This document shows, piece by piece, positions 31,646 to 39,319 of a stretch of 39,319 nt of DNA. Source of the stretch: Verrucomicrobia bacterium UBA1412 (GTDB taxonomy: Bacteria > Verrucomicrobiota > Verrucomicrobiia > Limisphaerales > UBA1412); contig DBPU01000026.1 of the NCBI GenBank assembly GCA_002305615.1, positions 1,339 through 40,657 of the forward strand, written 5' to 3'. How positions within the stretch are numbered: position 1 is the first letter of the stretch; every line of letters begins with the position of its first letter. Under the pieces are notes generated by a model. That model had not been told where the DNA came from. It was given only the letters and a program-made list of their open reading frames with translations, and did not search any database. A program made the translations under genes and the position numbers.

Positions 31646-33571
31646 TCAAACTCCGGTGTGTTCCAGTTCCTCGTTTGTTAGGGAGTTAAATATCTTGAAT
31701 TCCTCTGCATGGAAAGCGGGGTCCGCTCTGAAAGAAAGCTTCCCATAATACTTCTTCTCCATATCAATCAGGAGTTGCTCGTCCTCCGTGCGAAGCCGGT
31801 CCAGTACCAAAGGATGGACCACCACTTTCAGCTGGAAGTCCGATTCATCGCGGCCTCTCCTACGGAAAATCTCCGCCAGCTTTCTCTGGATTTCGACCGA
31901 CATGGTCAGGGCCGATTTAACCATTCCGCGACCCTTGCAATATTTGCAGTCGTCATAAACGGCTTCCAAAACAGATTCCGTGTGGCGTTGTCGTGTCATT
32001 TCCATTAATCCCAGAGAAGAGATGGGCAAAATATGTGTCCTGGCCCGATCCCGACGCAATCCTTCCTTCATCTTGTTGTAGACAGCCTGGCGATCCCGCT
32101 GCATCTTCATATCGATAAAATCCAGAATGATGAGTCCGCCTATATTGCGCAAACGCAGCTGGCGGCAAATCTCTTCGGCCGCTTCAAGATTGACCCGTAA
32201 AATAGTGGATTCATGATGATCGGCTCCTTGCTTGTGTCCACCCGAATTGACATCGATGGCTACCAACGCCTCGGTTTCATCAATCACAATATAACCACCG
32301 GATTTTAGATAAACTCTCCTGGCAAATGCACTGCTGATCTGCCGGGTAATATTGAACCGGTCAAAAATAGGTTGAGAGTCCGCGTAAAGCTTCACTTTAA
32401 AGGCAGAACGCTTCGAAATTCTGGAGATCACTTCTTTAGCCCGATCGCATTCTCTCTGATTGTCTATGACGATTCTCTCCACTCCTTCGGTCAGGAAATC
32501 GCGAGTCATTCGGCCAATCAAATCCGGTTCCTGGAACACACAACTGGGAGTGCTGCTGCTGCGAATATTCTCTTGAACCTGTCTCCATTCGCCAAGAAGG
32601 ATGGCCAGGTCACGGATGAAATAGCGCTTTTGCTGTTCCTCTCCCGCCGTACGGATAATGACGCCCATCCCTTCAGGCAAATCCAACTCCCTTAAAATTT
32701 TCTTCAGTCTCTCTCTTTCAGCCGGACTATCGATCTTCCGGGAGATACCGCTTTGATCCGAATTGGGCAACAAAACCAGAAACTTGCCCGGCAGCGAAAT
32801 ATTCGTAGTAACCCGCGGTCCCTTCGTGCCGATTGCGCCTTTAGTTACCTGTACCACAATCTCTGAGCCAATCGGATAAAGCTTAGGGATGTCATTTTGC
32901 GTAATTCTCGGTTTATCTTTGCGGCGCGGCGAGCGTTCCACAACCTCAATCGAAGAGTCAAAGTTATTGGGAATAATATCCCAGTAATGGAGAAATGCGT
33001 TCCGATCAAATCCAATATCCACAAACGCTGCCTTCAGCCCATCTTCCAGATTCTGCACGCGCCCTTTGTAGATAGAACCCACCAAACGCTCATCGTCCGA
33101 TCGTTCAATCGTGAAATCTTCCAGTCGTCCGTTTTCCAGCACGGCCACGCGAGTCTCCAGAGACTCCGCATTAATGATAATCTCTTTGTGAGACGTCTGC
33201 ACGGGCCCCATCATTCGCTGAAACGTCTCTATCATCTTGTTGGCTACGCCTTTGACGGATTCAACAAAGTTTCGGGGCTTGGGTTCCGGCAACGGAACAG
33301 GCTTATAAGGTTCTTTGGCAGGTTTCTTACGCGGTGCAGGTGCAGGTGTCGGCGGCACCTCTTTAACCCCCGCAGACTTGTTTTCCGCTTTCAATATTTC
33401 AGCTTCATGCCGCGCGTCAAAAACGGTATCTGAAACCATCTCTCTCTCAGGATCATCCAGTTGATTCAAAGCCAATTGAACTACATTCTTGGGAGTCTTA
33501 CCTGAGGAAGAGGGTTTGAAACGCATAGACGTTCTTCTTTTTTGTGAAAAAGTTTTCTTATTTGGATTCAT
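31646..33571 (-). CDS. rng: Ribonuclease E/G with N-terminal extension
   Basis: An RNase E/G family endoribonuclease (641 aa) for mRNA decay and rRNA maturation. The core begins near residue 128 (HKEIIINAESLETRVAVLEN). An S1 domain follows (VGSIYKGRVQNLEDGLKAAF, about 163-245), and the catalytic domain carries the two metal aspartates Asp440 (VAIDVNSG) and Asp484 (ILDFIDM). The Zn-link CxxC is at 542-545 (CKYC). There is no long C-terminal degradosome scaffold. Instead the first 127 residues are a basic, Pro/Lys-rich, low-complexity region. An internal ATG at residue 16 could be the true start. It follows rodA by six bases; rng is also near mreBCD in Escherichia coli, so the linkage is conserved. 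Confidence 0.92.
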   Translation of the reverse strand: MNPNKKTFSQKRRTSMRFKPSSSGKTPKNVVQLALNQLDDPEREMVSDTVFDARHEAEILKAENKSAGVKEVPPTPAPAPRKKPAKEPYKPVPLPEPKPRNFVESVKGVANKMIETFQRMMGPVQTSHKEIIINAESLETRVAVLENGRLEDFTIERSDDERLVGSIYKGRVQNLEDGLKAAFVDIGFDRNAFLHYWDIIPNNFDSSIEVVERSPRRKDKPRITQNDIPKLYPIGSEIVVQVTKGAIGTKGPRVTTNISLPGKFLVLLPNSDQSGISRKIDSPAERERLKKILRELDLPEGMGVIIRTAGEEQQKRYFIRDLAILLGEWRQVQENIRSSSTPSCVFQEPDLIGRMTRDFLTEGVERIVIDNQRECDRAKEVISRISKRSAFKVKLYADSQPIFDRFNITRQISSAFARRVYLKSGGYIVIDETEALVAIDVNSGGHKQGADHHESTILRVNLEAAEEICRQLRLRNIGGLIILDFIDMKMQRDRQAVYNKMKEGLRRDRARTHILPISSLGLMEMTRQRHTESVLEAVYDDCKYCKGRGMVKSALTMSVEIQRKLAEIFRRRGRDESDFQLKVVVHPLVLDRLRTEDEQLLIDMEKKYYGKLSFRADPAFHAEEFKIFNSLTNEELEHTGV

Positions 33572-33577
33572 TATATT

Positions 33578-34837
33578 TTAATATTTTTTTCTATAAAGAT
33601 AAACATTTTGTAATATCCCCAGTGCCAGCAGGGTACAGATTACCGATGAGCCCCCATAGCTAAGTAGGGGCAAAGGAATTCCCGTAACTGGAATCAGGCG
33701 AATATTCATTCCTATGTTAATCATGACATGTGTAAAAAGCAGGGCAACAACCCCTACGGCCAATAGCCTACCCAAACGCTCTCGCGCCTGGCTGGCAGTG
33801 CGGATTCCCGCAAAAAATATCATTCCATAAAGGCCGACAACGAGCGTACTTCCCAGGAAGCCGCCCTCTTCGGCAATTACGGAAAAGATAAAATCATTAT
33901 GCGACACCGGTCTGGGCAAAAAACCGAGTGACGTCTGTGTTCCTTGCATCCACCCCTTCCCCTTAAATCCTCCGCTGCCCACCGAAATCAGGGCCTGATC
34001 TATATTGTAGGAGTCGGTGCGTTGCATCTGTTCCAATCTTTTACGTTCTTCTGGGGGAGTATCCTGGCTCACATAACTTTGGTTGAAATAAACCAATAGG
34101 CGTCGTCTCTGATAATCTTCCAGAGGTAGGCGCCAGCCATCCGGTGCAAAGACTACATCCACGAATAGGAGCGTAACCAGCAAAAAACCAGCCCCAGCGA
34201 CACGCTTCATATAGCGGAGTGGAACCCCGGCCATATACATCATCACCAGCCCGATAGAAACAAACGCCAAAGAGGAACCCAAATCCGGTTCCGCCAGAAC
34301 CAATAGGAAAGGCAGAGCCATCATCCCCAGGGCCTTGAGGAATACATTATACATCCTCAGTTCATCCTTGGGACGCTCTAAAAAATGAGCCATGGCAAAA
34401 ATGTAAGCCAGCTTGGCGAACTCAGAAGGTTGAAATTGAAAAAGCCCCAGGTCGAACCAACGGCGGGCACCAAATCTCAAACTCCCGACATGCGGGATCA
34501 ACACCAAAACCAACATCGCAATTGCCACCCAATAGGCAAGGAGAGAAAACCGGCAGAATATTTTGTAATCCAAAACACAAATCCCTGCGGCCATGGCTGA
34601 GCCGAGCAAATACCAGACTCCCTGCCGGAAACCGTAGGAACGATACCAGCTCAAATCCGTTTCAGCCCCGATTCGAGCGCTGACGATAGACAATATCCCA
34701 ATGATCATCAGGCAAATCGTCGCAGCCAACAAAAGCCAGTCGAAGCGAAACTCCGAGTGAACGGTCGCAACGAGGGGGCGCTCGCTGGTCTCTTTTTTCG
34801 ACGGGCGAGGAGTCAATTCTGTATTTTTTTCACTCAA
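33578..34837 (-). CDS. rodA: Rod-shape peptidoglycan glycosyltransferase RodA
   Basis: RodA, a SEDS-family membrane glycosyltransferase that polymerises peptidoglycan glycan strands in the elongasome (419 aa, about ten transmembrane helices). Family segments seen: FGARRWFDLGLFQFQPSEFAKLAYI, AEPDLGSSLAFVSIGLVMMYMAGVPLRY, the SVGSGGFKGKGWMQGTQTSLGFLP loop, SHNDFIFSVIAEEGGFLGSTLVVGLYG, and GIPLPLLSYGGSSVICTLLALGI. The Asp in the AEPDLGSS segment corresponds to the conserved catalytic-site region of SEDS enzymes. The TTG start at 34837 overlaps the mrdA stop by four bases (TTGA), so it is coupled to its partner transpeptidase. It has an N-terminal cytoplasmic extension of about 30 residues. Confidence 0.95.
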   Translation of the reverse strand: MSEKNTELTPRPSKKETSERPLVATVHSEFRFDWLLLAATICLMIIGILSIVSARIGAETDLSWYRSYGFRQGVWYLLGSAMAAGICVLDYKIFCRFSLLAYWVAIAMLVLVLIPHVGSLRFGARRWFDLGLFQFQPSEFAKLAYIFAMAHFLERPKDELRMYNVFLKALGMMALPFLLVLAEPDLGSSLAFVSIGLVMMYMAGVPLRYMKRVAGAGFLLVTLLFVDVVFAPDGWRLPLEDYQRRRLLVYFNQSYVSQDTPPEERKRLEQMQRTDSYNIDQALISVGSGGFKGKGWMQGTQTSLGFLPRPVSHNDFIFSVIAEEGGFLGSTLVVGLYGMIFFAGIRTASQARERLGRLLAVGVVALLFTHVMINIGMNIRLIPVTGIPLPLLSYGGSSVICTLLALGILQNVYLYRKKY

Positions 34838-36750
34838 GACTGTGCCTTTCTTTGGTTGCTCTCGATCAATGCCAGTTCCTGAAATACTTTCCGGGCGATC
34901 GGAGCACAGGTGAGTCCGCCCGAGGCGCCCGATTCCACTAGGACAGAAATTGCATAGCGGGGCGATTCATAAGGCGCATAGGCTACGAACCAGGTATCCT
35001 TCCTCACCAGCCGATTGCCCTGCTTCACTTCTGCCGTACCGGTTTTACCACAAACACGCATTTCATTAATCCGTGCTCTGCTGCCAGTCCCCTCCCGGTC
35101 TTCCACATCCGCCAACATCGCATCCTGAATGAGTTTTAAATTACGGGCGGAGACCTGTAGATTTCCACGAACCTTTCCGGATGGATATACTTCTCCGGGC
35201 AGTTTATTAAGAGGATCCCACGATTCCAGACGCATGACCAGGCGCGGCCAATAGATAGTCCCTCCGTTGGCTATTGCGGCAGTCATCACGGCCATTTGAA
35301 GCGGGGTCACCGTAATATCCCCCTGCCCGATGCAAAGATTAGCCGTGTTGCCGGATGTCCAGGGCATTCCTCTTTTTCTCTGGGCTTCCAGAAAACCTGA
35401 ATTGGGATAAAAACCGCTAACTTCCTGCATCGTCGGTATTCCAGTTTTCTGGCCCAGGAAGAATTTTTCTCCCATCTCCATCAGACTGTTCACGCCGCTT
35501 TCCAGCCCCACTGAGATGAAATAAGCATTACTGGAGCGGAGAAATGCCCGGCGAAAATTATATTCTCCCGCAGGGGCCGTGTCATCAATTCTGCGACGTC
35601 CCAGTTGATAGGAGCCTTCACAATATAGATTTTTTTCAGGATCAAGCCCTGATTCCAAAGCCGCCAAACCCACTACGATTTTGAAAATGGATCCCGGTGC
35701 ATAAGACCCGTATGTAGCCCGGCACAGGGTGGGCATGGTGTTTTCATCATTGTAGATGGCCCAGGTGGCAGGAGTGATCTGCGGAATAAATAAATTCGGG
35801 TCATAAGAGGGTGCTGAGGCCAGAGCCAGAATATCCCCATTAGTGACATCCAGCACGACTACTGCCCCCTTAACATCCGCTTTGGCTTCGCTCAATGCCC
35901 GTTCGGCCACTTTTTGAACCTCTGCATCAATCGTTAAATACACATTTTGCCCTGCCACTGGGATGATGAGCCGATTCTCTTCCTGCCGGTAGCCCGTGTT
36001 ATCCACCAGCACACTTTTAGCACCAGGCAACCCCCTCAATTCTTTATCGAAAACGCCTTCAATTCCCACTCTCCCGACATAGTCCGGCATTTGATAACTG
36101 TATGGGATATCCTCTTCCTCAATTTGACGGCGCACGAGAAAACCCAGAAGATGACCTCCTACACTGTTGAGTGGATACTGGCGAAACGCTTCAGTCTCAA
36201 TGCCCAGGCCCACCGGACGAACAGGACTCTCCATAAACCGTGCCAAGACCTCCGAAGAAATGTCCCTCATCACATGCAGCGGCAAAGCTCGAGTTTGCAG
36301 GTAATGCCTGTTGAAGCGCTCCTCATCTATAATAAGATTTACCCCCACAATTCGGCTCAGCTCAGCAATGGTATTACTCGCCACGTTAAACCGGGCCACA
36401 CGAGAACGCTCCGTGACGGTCAGTTTGTCGTACTCGGGCAATTTTTTTAAACGCTTGTATTCTTCGTTAAAAAGGCCTGCCTTGGATAAATCTTTTACAT
36501 ATAAACTGATGCTGTAAGCAGGACGACTGGAGGCCAAAACGGTCCCATTTTTATCGAAAATACTTCCCCTTACCGCCGGCTCACGAACCGTCCGATATGC
36601 CTGACTCTCCAAGCGCTGAACATACTTGCCGGAACTGAATATCTGCAGATGCCACAAAACAGCCACCAACAGAAGGAGCCCCGACAGGATCATAATTGAA
36701 AAATTACGAATCTGTTTATCCCCACGACTGAGTTGATCTAAAACCAGCAT
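34834..36750 (-). CDS. mrdA: Penicillin-binding protein 2
   Basis: PBP2, the class B transpeptidase of the rod complex (638 aa). One N-terminal transmembrane helix (about 17-35) is followed by the dimerisation/pedestal domain (VREPAVRGSIFDKNGTVLASS). The transpeptidase domain has all three active-site motifs: SxxK as Ser354-Ile-Phe-Lys357 (APGSIFK), SxN as Ser406-Ser-Asn408, and KTG at 569-571 (CGKTGTAEV). GNTANLCIGQGDITVTPLQMA is also typical. It would cross-link glycan strands made by RodA in the periplasm. It lies 11 bases after mreD and overlaps rodA by four bases. The ATG is at 36750 with a weak GGAGAG upstream. Confidence 0.96.
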   Translation of the reverse strand: MLVLDQLSRGDKQIRNFSIMILSGLLLLVAVLWHLQIFSSGKYVQRLESQAYRTVREPAVRGSIFDKNGTVLASSRPAYSISLYVKDLSKAGLFNEEYKRLKKLPEYDKLTVTERSRVARFNVASNTIAELSRIVGVNLIIDEERFNRHYLQTRALPLHVMRDISSEVLARFMESPVRPVGLGIETEAFRQYPLNSVGGHLLGFLVRRQIEEEDIPYSYQMPDYVGRVGIEGVFDKELRGLPGAKSVLVDNTGYRQEENRLIIPVAGQNVYLTIDAEVQKVAERALSEAKADVKGAVVVLDVTNGDILALASAPSYDPNLFIPQITPATWAIYNDENTMPTLCRATYGSYAPGSIFKIVVGLAALESGLDPEKNLYCEGSYQLGRRRIDDTAPAGEYNFRRAFLRSSNAYFISVGLESGVNSLMEMGEKFFLGQKTGIPTMQEVSGFYPNSGFLEAQRKRGMPWTSGNTANLCIGQGDITVTPLQMAVMTAAIANGGTIYWPRLVMRLESWDPLNKLPGEVYPSGKVRGNLQVSARNLKLIQDAMLADVEDREGTGSRARINEMRVCGKTGTAEVKQGNRLVRKDTWFVAYAPYESPRYAISVLVESGASGGLTCAPIARKVFQELALIESNQRKAQS

Positions 36751-36761
36751 ATGACTTGGCT

Positions 36762-37319
36762 CTAACTCTCCCTTCTGAGGATTTTAGCTTCTTCCTTAAG
36801 GAAGAGCCCTTTACCTGGTTCCGCATATTTTTGCATCAGATATTCCATAACCCACACCATCAGGGGAGATGCCAAGGCTGTGAACATTCCTAAAACCGAA
36901 AAAACCCACAACAAAGACCATCCCATTTTGGGAGCGACCTCCAAACCGGTCAATTGCAGCAAAGTTAAAAACGGAACCAAAACACCTATGAGAAAACCTA
37001 AGAACGTCTGCACCCAGACAGCCTTATACAAAATGACTTTTCGATATCGATAAACCACATAAGAAATCAATAAAAGCGACAATGTCGTAACTCCCAACGG
37101 ATTGAGAGAAAAAGAATCATATAAATACCCCCCTGCCGTACAAGCCAGAAACAACTCTCTCCAGCTCCGAAATAATGCACAGTACAACACCAATGCAGGA
37201 AGAATATCCAGCCTTACTCCCAAAAGCTGGTGAGGCCACTGAAACCAAGTCTGGAACCAGATGACCAGCACGCAAACCAGCAGTAAGATCAGAATATTTT
37301 TGTGCCTCATCATTGTCAT
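36762..37319 (-). CDS. mreD: Rod shape-determining protein MreD
   Basis: MreD, a small polytopic inner-membrane protein of the elongasome (185 aa). About five to six hydrophobic segments are present, with LLGVRLDILPALVLYCALFRSWRELFLACTAGGYLYDSFSLNPLGVTTLSL, typical of MreD. I choose the ATG at 37319 because it overlaps the mreC stop as ATGA; the longer GTG start at 37334 would overlap mreC by 19 bases. Family sequences diverge strongly, but position between mreC and mrdA makes the assignment firm. Confidence 0.9.
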   Translation of the reverse strand: MTMMRHKNILILLLVCVLVIWFQTWFQWPHQLLGVRLDILPALVLYCALFRSWRELFLACTAGGYLYDSFSLNPLGVTTLSLLLISYVVYRYRKVILYKAVWVQTFLGFLIGVLVPFLTLLQLTGLEVAPKMGWSLLWVFSVLGMFTALASPLMVWVMEYLMQKYAEPGKGLFLKEEAKILRRES

Positions 37320-38131
37320 TGTATAAGTATCCACACCTCTTCCAGAAGATTGGCATCCACGGCAAGCCTGACTCGAGCCTCCTTATGCAAACCGTACTCT
37401 CCTTCAACACTCTCTTCAATGGTCCCAATATAGAGGCCCGGCGGGAACATACTCCCCATACCGCTGGTGTAAACTCGATAGCCCGGAAGCAGCGGTTGCT
37501 GTCCTCCGGATAAATAGGAAAGCCGGACAGAAGTCGGATCCAGGGAGGATGCCTCCATCGGCTGTATTACACCCGAATTGCGAGTCTCGCTCACAACAGC
37601 GCTCACCAGACAATTGGGGTCTCCCATCAAGACGACTTTGGATTTCCATTTACCCACTTCCAGAACCCGCCCTATCAGGACAGCCTCACCCTGCGTAGCC
37701 AATACGGGCTGATTAAGTTGAACGCCTGAGGAACTCCCGGCATCTATCATGATCATGCGCCACCAGTTGGAGGGTTCTCGCGCAATAACTCGGGCTAGTT
37801 TGAGCTTCCAGGGAGTACTCTGCTGGAAATTCAGCGCCTGACGCAAACGCGCATTTTCATTCTCCAATTCTTTGAGCCTTAATAGCTCGAGCTGATTCGT
37901 CGAAGACTGAGCTTTCAGGAGTTGATTTTCCAGGACAAGCTGGTTTTGGAAAACAAGCCGATCTTTGATCGCGCCTCCCAGCTCTCCCACGAGGCTGGCC
38001 GTCATACTAAAGGGGTATAACAGAATAGTGCCGATGTTTTTAACTCCTGAAGTCCATCGCTGAATACAAAGGAGCAACAACACCGCTAATATGAGTATCC
38101 CAAATACTGCCGTTCGGCTTTTTCTAAACAT
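37316..38131 (-). CDS. mreC: Rod shape-determining protein MreC
   Basis: MreC, a bitopic periplasmic scaffold of the rod complex (271 aa). It has one N-terminal transmembrane helix (about 9-24), a coiled coil (about 60-100; QNQLVLENQLLKAQ, LKELENENARLRQALNF) and a C-terminal two-beta-barrel domain with RVIAREPSNWWRMIMIDAGSSSGVQ, GRVLEVGKWKSKVVLMGDPNCLVSAVV and PGYRVYTSGMGSMFPPGLYIGTI. These match the family throughout. It lies 101 bases after mreB and overlaps mreD by four bases. The gap upstream contains a small hairpin. The ATG at 38131 is used. Confidence 0.95.
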   Translation of the reverse strand: MFRKSRTAVFGILILAVLLLLCIQRWTSGVKNIGTILLYPFSMTASLVGELGGAIKDRLVFQNQLVLENQLLKAQSSTNQLELLRLKELENENARLRQALNFQQSTPWKLKLARVIAREPSNWWRMIMIDAGSSSGVQLNQPVLATQGEAVLIGRVLEVGKWKSKVVLMGDPNCLVSAVVSETRNSGVIQPMEASSLDPTSVRLSYLSGGQQPLLPGYRVYTSGMGSMFPPGLYIGTIEESVEGEYGLHKEARVRLAVDANLLEEVWILIQ

Positions 38132-38186
38132 TCACCGTTACGTTATTGCATACGCAAACGCAACGCCGTGAGCAAAAGAAACGACT

Positions 38187-38206
38187 GCAACCCGCTCCGG
38201 GGCTGC
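38187..38206 (-). terminator. Hairpin between mreB and mreC
   Basis: On the minus strand, seven pairs including one G-U (38200-38206 with 38187-38193) enclose a six-base loop. A moderately T-rich tract (GTTTCTTTTG) begins a few bases later. It could reduce read-through from mreB into mreC, lowering MreCD relative to MreB. It is weak as a terminator. Confidence 0.35.
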
Positions 38207-38232
38207 TGGCACATTCGTACCATCCTTGTTCT

Positions 38233-39234
38233 TCAGAAGAGATGAAAATTCTGCAAAGCCCTTCCTGTCCCTTCCGCAACCGCACTCAAAGGGTCATCGG
38301 CTATGTGGACCGGCAAACCGGTCTCATCAGAAATGAGCTTATTGATATTTCTCAGCAGCGCTCCACCTCCGGCCATCATGATTCCTCTATCAACGAGGTC
38401 TGCAGCCAACTGAGGCGGACACCGCTCCAATGTAATCCTGACCGATTCCAAAATGCTGGAAAGCGGCTCTTGTAAAGCTTCTCGTATTTCTTCTGAACGA
38501 ATGTTGGTCGTCTTCGGAAGCCCTTTCCCCAGATCCAGACCCTTGACTTCCATAGTCAACTCCTGGTCCAGCGGATAGGCCGATCCGATACGAATCTTAA
38601 TCTCTTCGGCCATGCGTTCGCCAATTAACAAATTATAAGCCCTCTTCATGTGGGCAATGATAGCTTCATTAAACTCATCGCCCCCCACTCTCAAGCTGCG
38701 ACTGGAAACCATTCCTTTCAGAGAAATGATAGCTATTTCACAAGTTCCCCCACCGATATCCACGATCATGTTGGCCGCAGGTTCCTCCACCGGCATTCCC
38801 ACCCCGATGGCCGAGGCCAAAGGCTGGTCTATCGTTTGAACTTCCCGGGCGCCGGCATGGAGTGCCGAATCTTTAACAGCCCTTCGTTCCACTTCTGTAA
38901 TTCCAGAGGGAACTGCAACCAGCACTCGAGCTGAGATAAGTTTTCGATGGTGTACTTTCTGGATAAAACACCGAAGCATGGCCTCGGTAACCTCAAAATC
39001 CGCTATCACACCATCCTTCATAGGACGGATTGCCCGTATGCCTTCAGGAGTCTTTCCAAGCATTGCCTTGGCCGCAGAGCCAATAGCAACCACCTCACCC
39101 GTTTCCTTGTGAACAGCCACTACTGAAGGCTCTCGCAATACGATGCCCCTATCCCTAACATAAACCAGAGAGTTTGCTGTCCCCAAGTCTATGCCAATAT
39201 CGTTTGTAAAAAGGCTTTTAAGTTGTGATAACAT
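38233..39234 (-). CDS. mreB: Rod shape-determining protein MreB
   Basis: MreB, the bacterial actin that directs elongasome movement (333 aa, usual length). Actin-fold nucleotide motifs are clear: phosphate 1 as GIDLGTANSLVYVRDRGIVL, connect/phosphate 2 as NMIVDIGGGTCEIAIISLKG, and the adenosine region MMAGGGALLRNINKLI. It also has LVAVPSGITEVERRAVKDSALHAGAREV and the amphipathic N-terminal MLSQLKSLFTNDIG. It is the first gene of the long minus-strand series and has its own promoter 25-55 bases upstream. Cytoplasmic, membrane-associated filament. Confidence 0.97.
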   Translation of the reverse strand: MLSQLKSLFTNDIGIDLGTANSLVYVRDRGIVLREPSVVAVHKETGEVVAIGSAAKAMLGKTPEGIRAIRPMKDGVIADFEVTEAMLRCFIQKVHHRKLISARVLVAVPSGITEVERRAVKDSALHAGAREVQTIDQPLASAIGVGMPVEEPAANMIVDIGGGTCEIAIISLKGMVSSRSLRVGGDEFNEAIIAHMKRAYNLLIGERMAEEIKIRIGSAYPLDQELTMEVKGLDLGKGLPKTTNIRSEEIREALQEPLSSILESVRITLERCPPQLAADLVDRGIMMAGGGALLRNINKLISDETGLPVHIADDPLSAVAEGTGRALQNFHLF

Positions 39235-39260
39235 GCACCAGAGCCTATAAAAAGCAGACG

Positions 39261-39290
39261 TAGTTTAACCGCTTATTTAGATACAAGTCA
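39261..39290 (-). promoter_or_regulatory. Sigma70-like promoter of mreB
   Basis: Minus-strand TTGACT (39290-39285) and TAAACT (39266-39261) with an 18-base spacer. A start near 39254 gives a leader of about 20 bases. No Shine-Dalgarno site precedes the ATG at 39234. Confidence 0.6.
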
Positions 39291-39319
39291 AGTTTCTTCA
39301 AAACTTAATTAAGGAAACC

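Noticed and set aside
32897..33433. 178-codon plus-strand frame
   Set aside because: Antisense to the RNase E/G gene; Arg/Phe/His-rich shadow translation.
35947..36450. 167-codon plus-strand frame
   Set aside because: Antisense to mrdA; no recognisable domain.

Overview
The window is chromosomal DNA of a Gram-negative bacterium. It carries an Mla-type lipid-transport locus, GlnD, lipoproteins, and the MreBCD-PBP2-RodA elongation machinery. Several things suggest the PVC group, most likely Verrucomicrobiota (Opitutae-like): a 33-residue AURKAIP1/COX24-type basic protein, a CE15 glucuronoyl esterase of the bacterial type, sparse Shine-Dalgarno sites, and frequent TTG/GTG starts. This placement is inference, because no rRNA gene is present. 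I saw no tRNA, rRNA, CRISPR array, insertion sequence or phage gene. No intergenic gap exceeds 300 bases; the longest is 222 bases (21723-21944).

Layout. 75-2511 (+): tyrS, a DUF167/YggU protein and a PHP histidinol-phosphatase. 2546-3853 (-): an AlgD-like GDP-mannose dehydrogenase, divergent from 4012-6023 (+), a GRP-family sugar transporter plus ribokinase pair. 6031-11157 (-): rsmE, maf and an Mla-like operon (permease, degenerate ATPase, MCE protein, TPR lipoprotein). 11196-16356 (-): a TPR protein, a tiny ribosomal-type protein, hisG, tsaE, thiL and a CPBP protease. 16392-21722 (-): lepA, a PduO-type adenosyltransferase and glnD. 21945-24964 (+): a secreted CE15 esterase followed by two tandem paralogous secreted proteins of unknown function. 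24983-39234 (-): a long co-directional series running mreB, mreC, mreD, mrdA, rodA, rng, walJ-like, parA, an ETF-QO-like flavoprotein, vanZ-like and comEC.

Most of the window is housekeeping. The parts worth a second look are these. The Mla-type ATPase keeps its Walker A motif but has lost the usual residues at every other catalytic motif. The ComEC protein has a metallo-beta-lactamase-like domain that has lost its His-His motif. The esterase operon carries a tandem-duplicated, unrecognised secreted family. The ETF-QO-like protein ends in two 4Fe-4S motifs and overlaps an orphan parA. The short gap after the tiny ribosomal-type gene holds a possible pseudoknot followed by a strong hairpin. 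Four good sigma70-like promoters could be read directly, one of them implying an almost leaderless mRNA.
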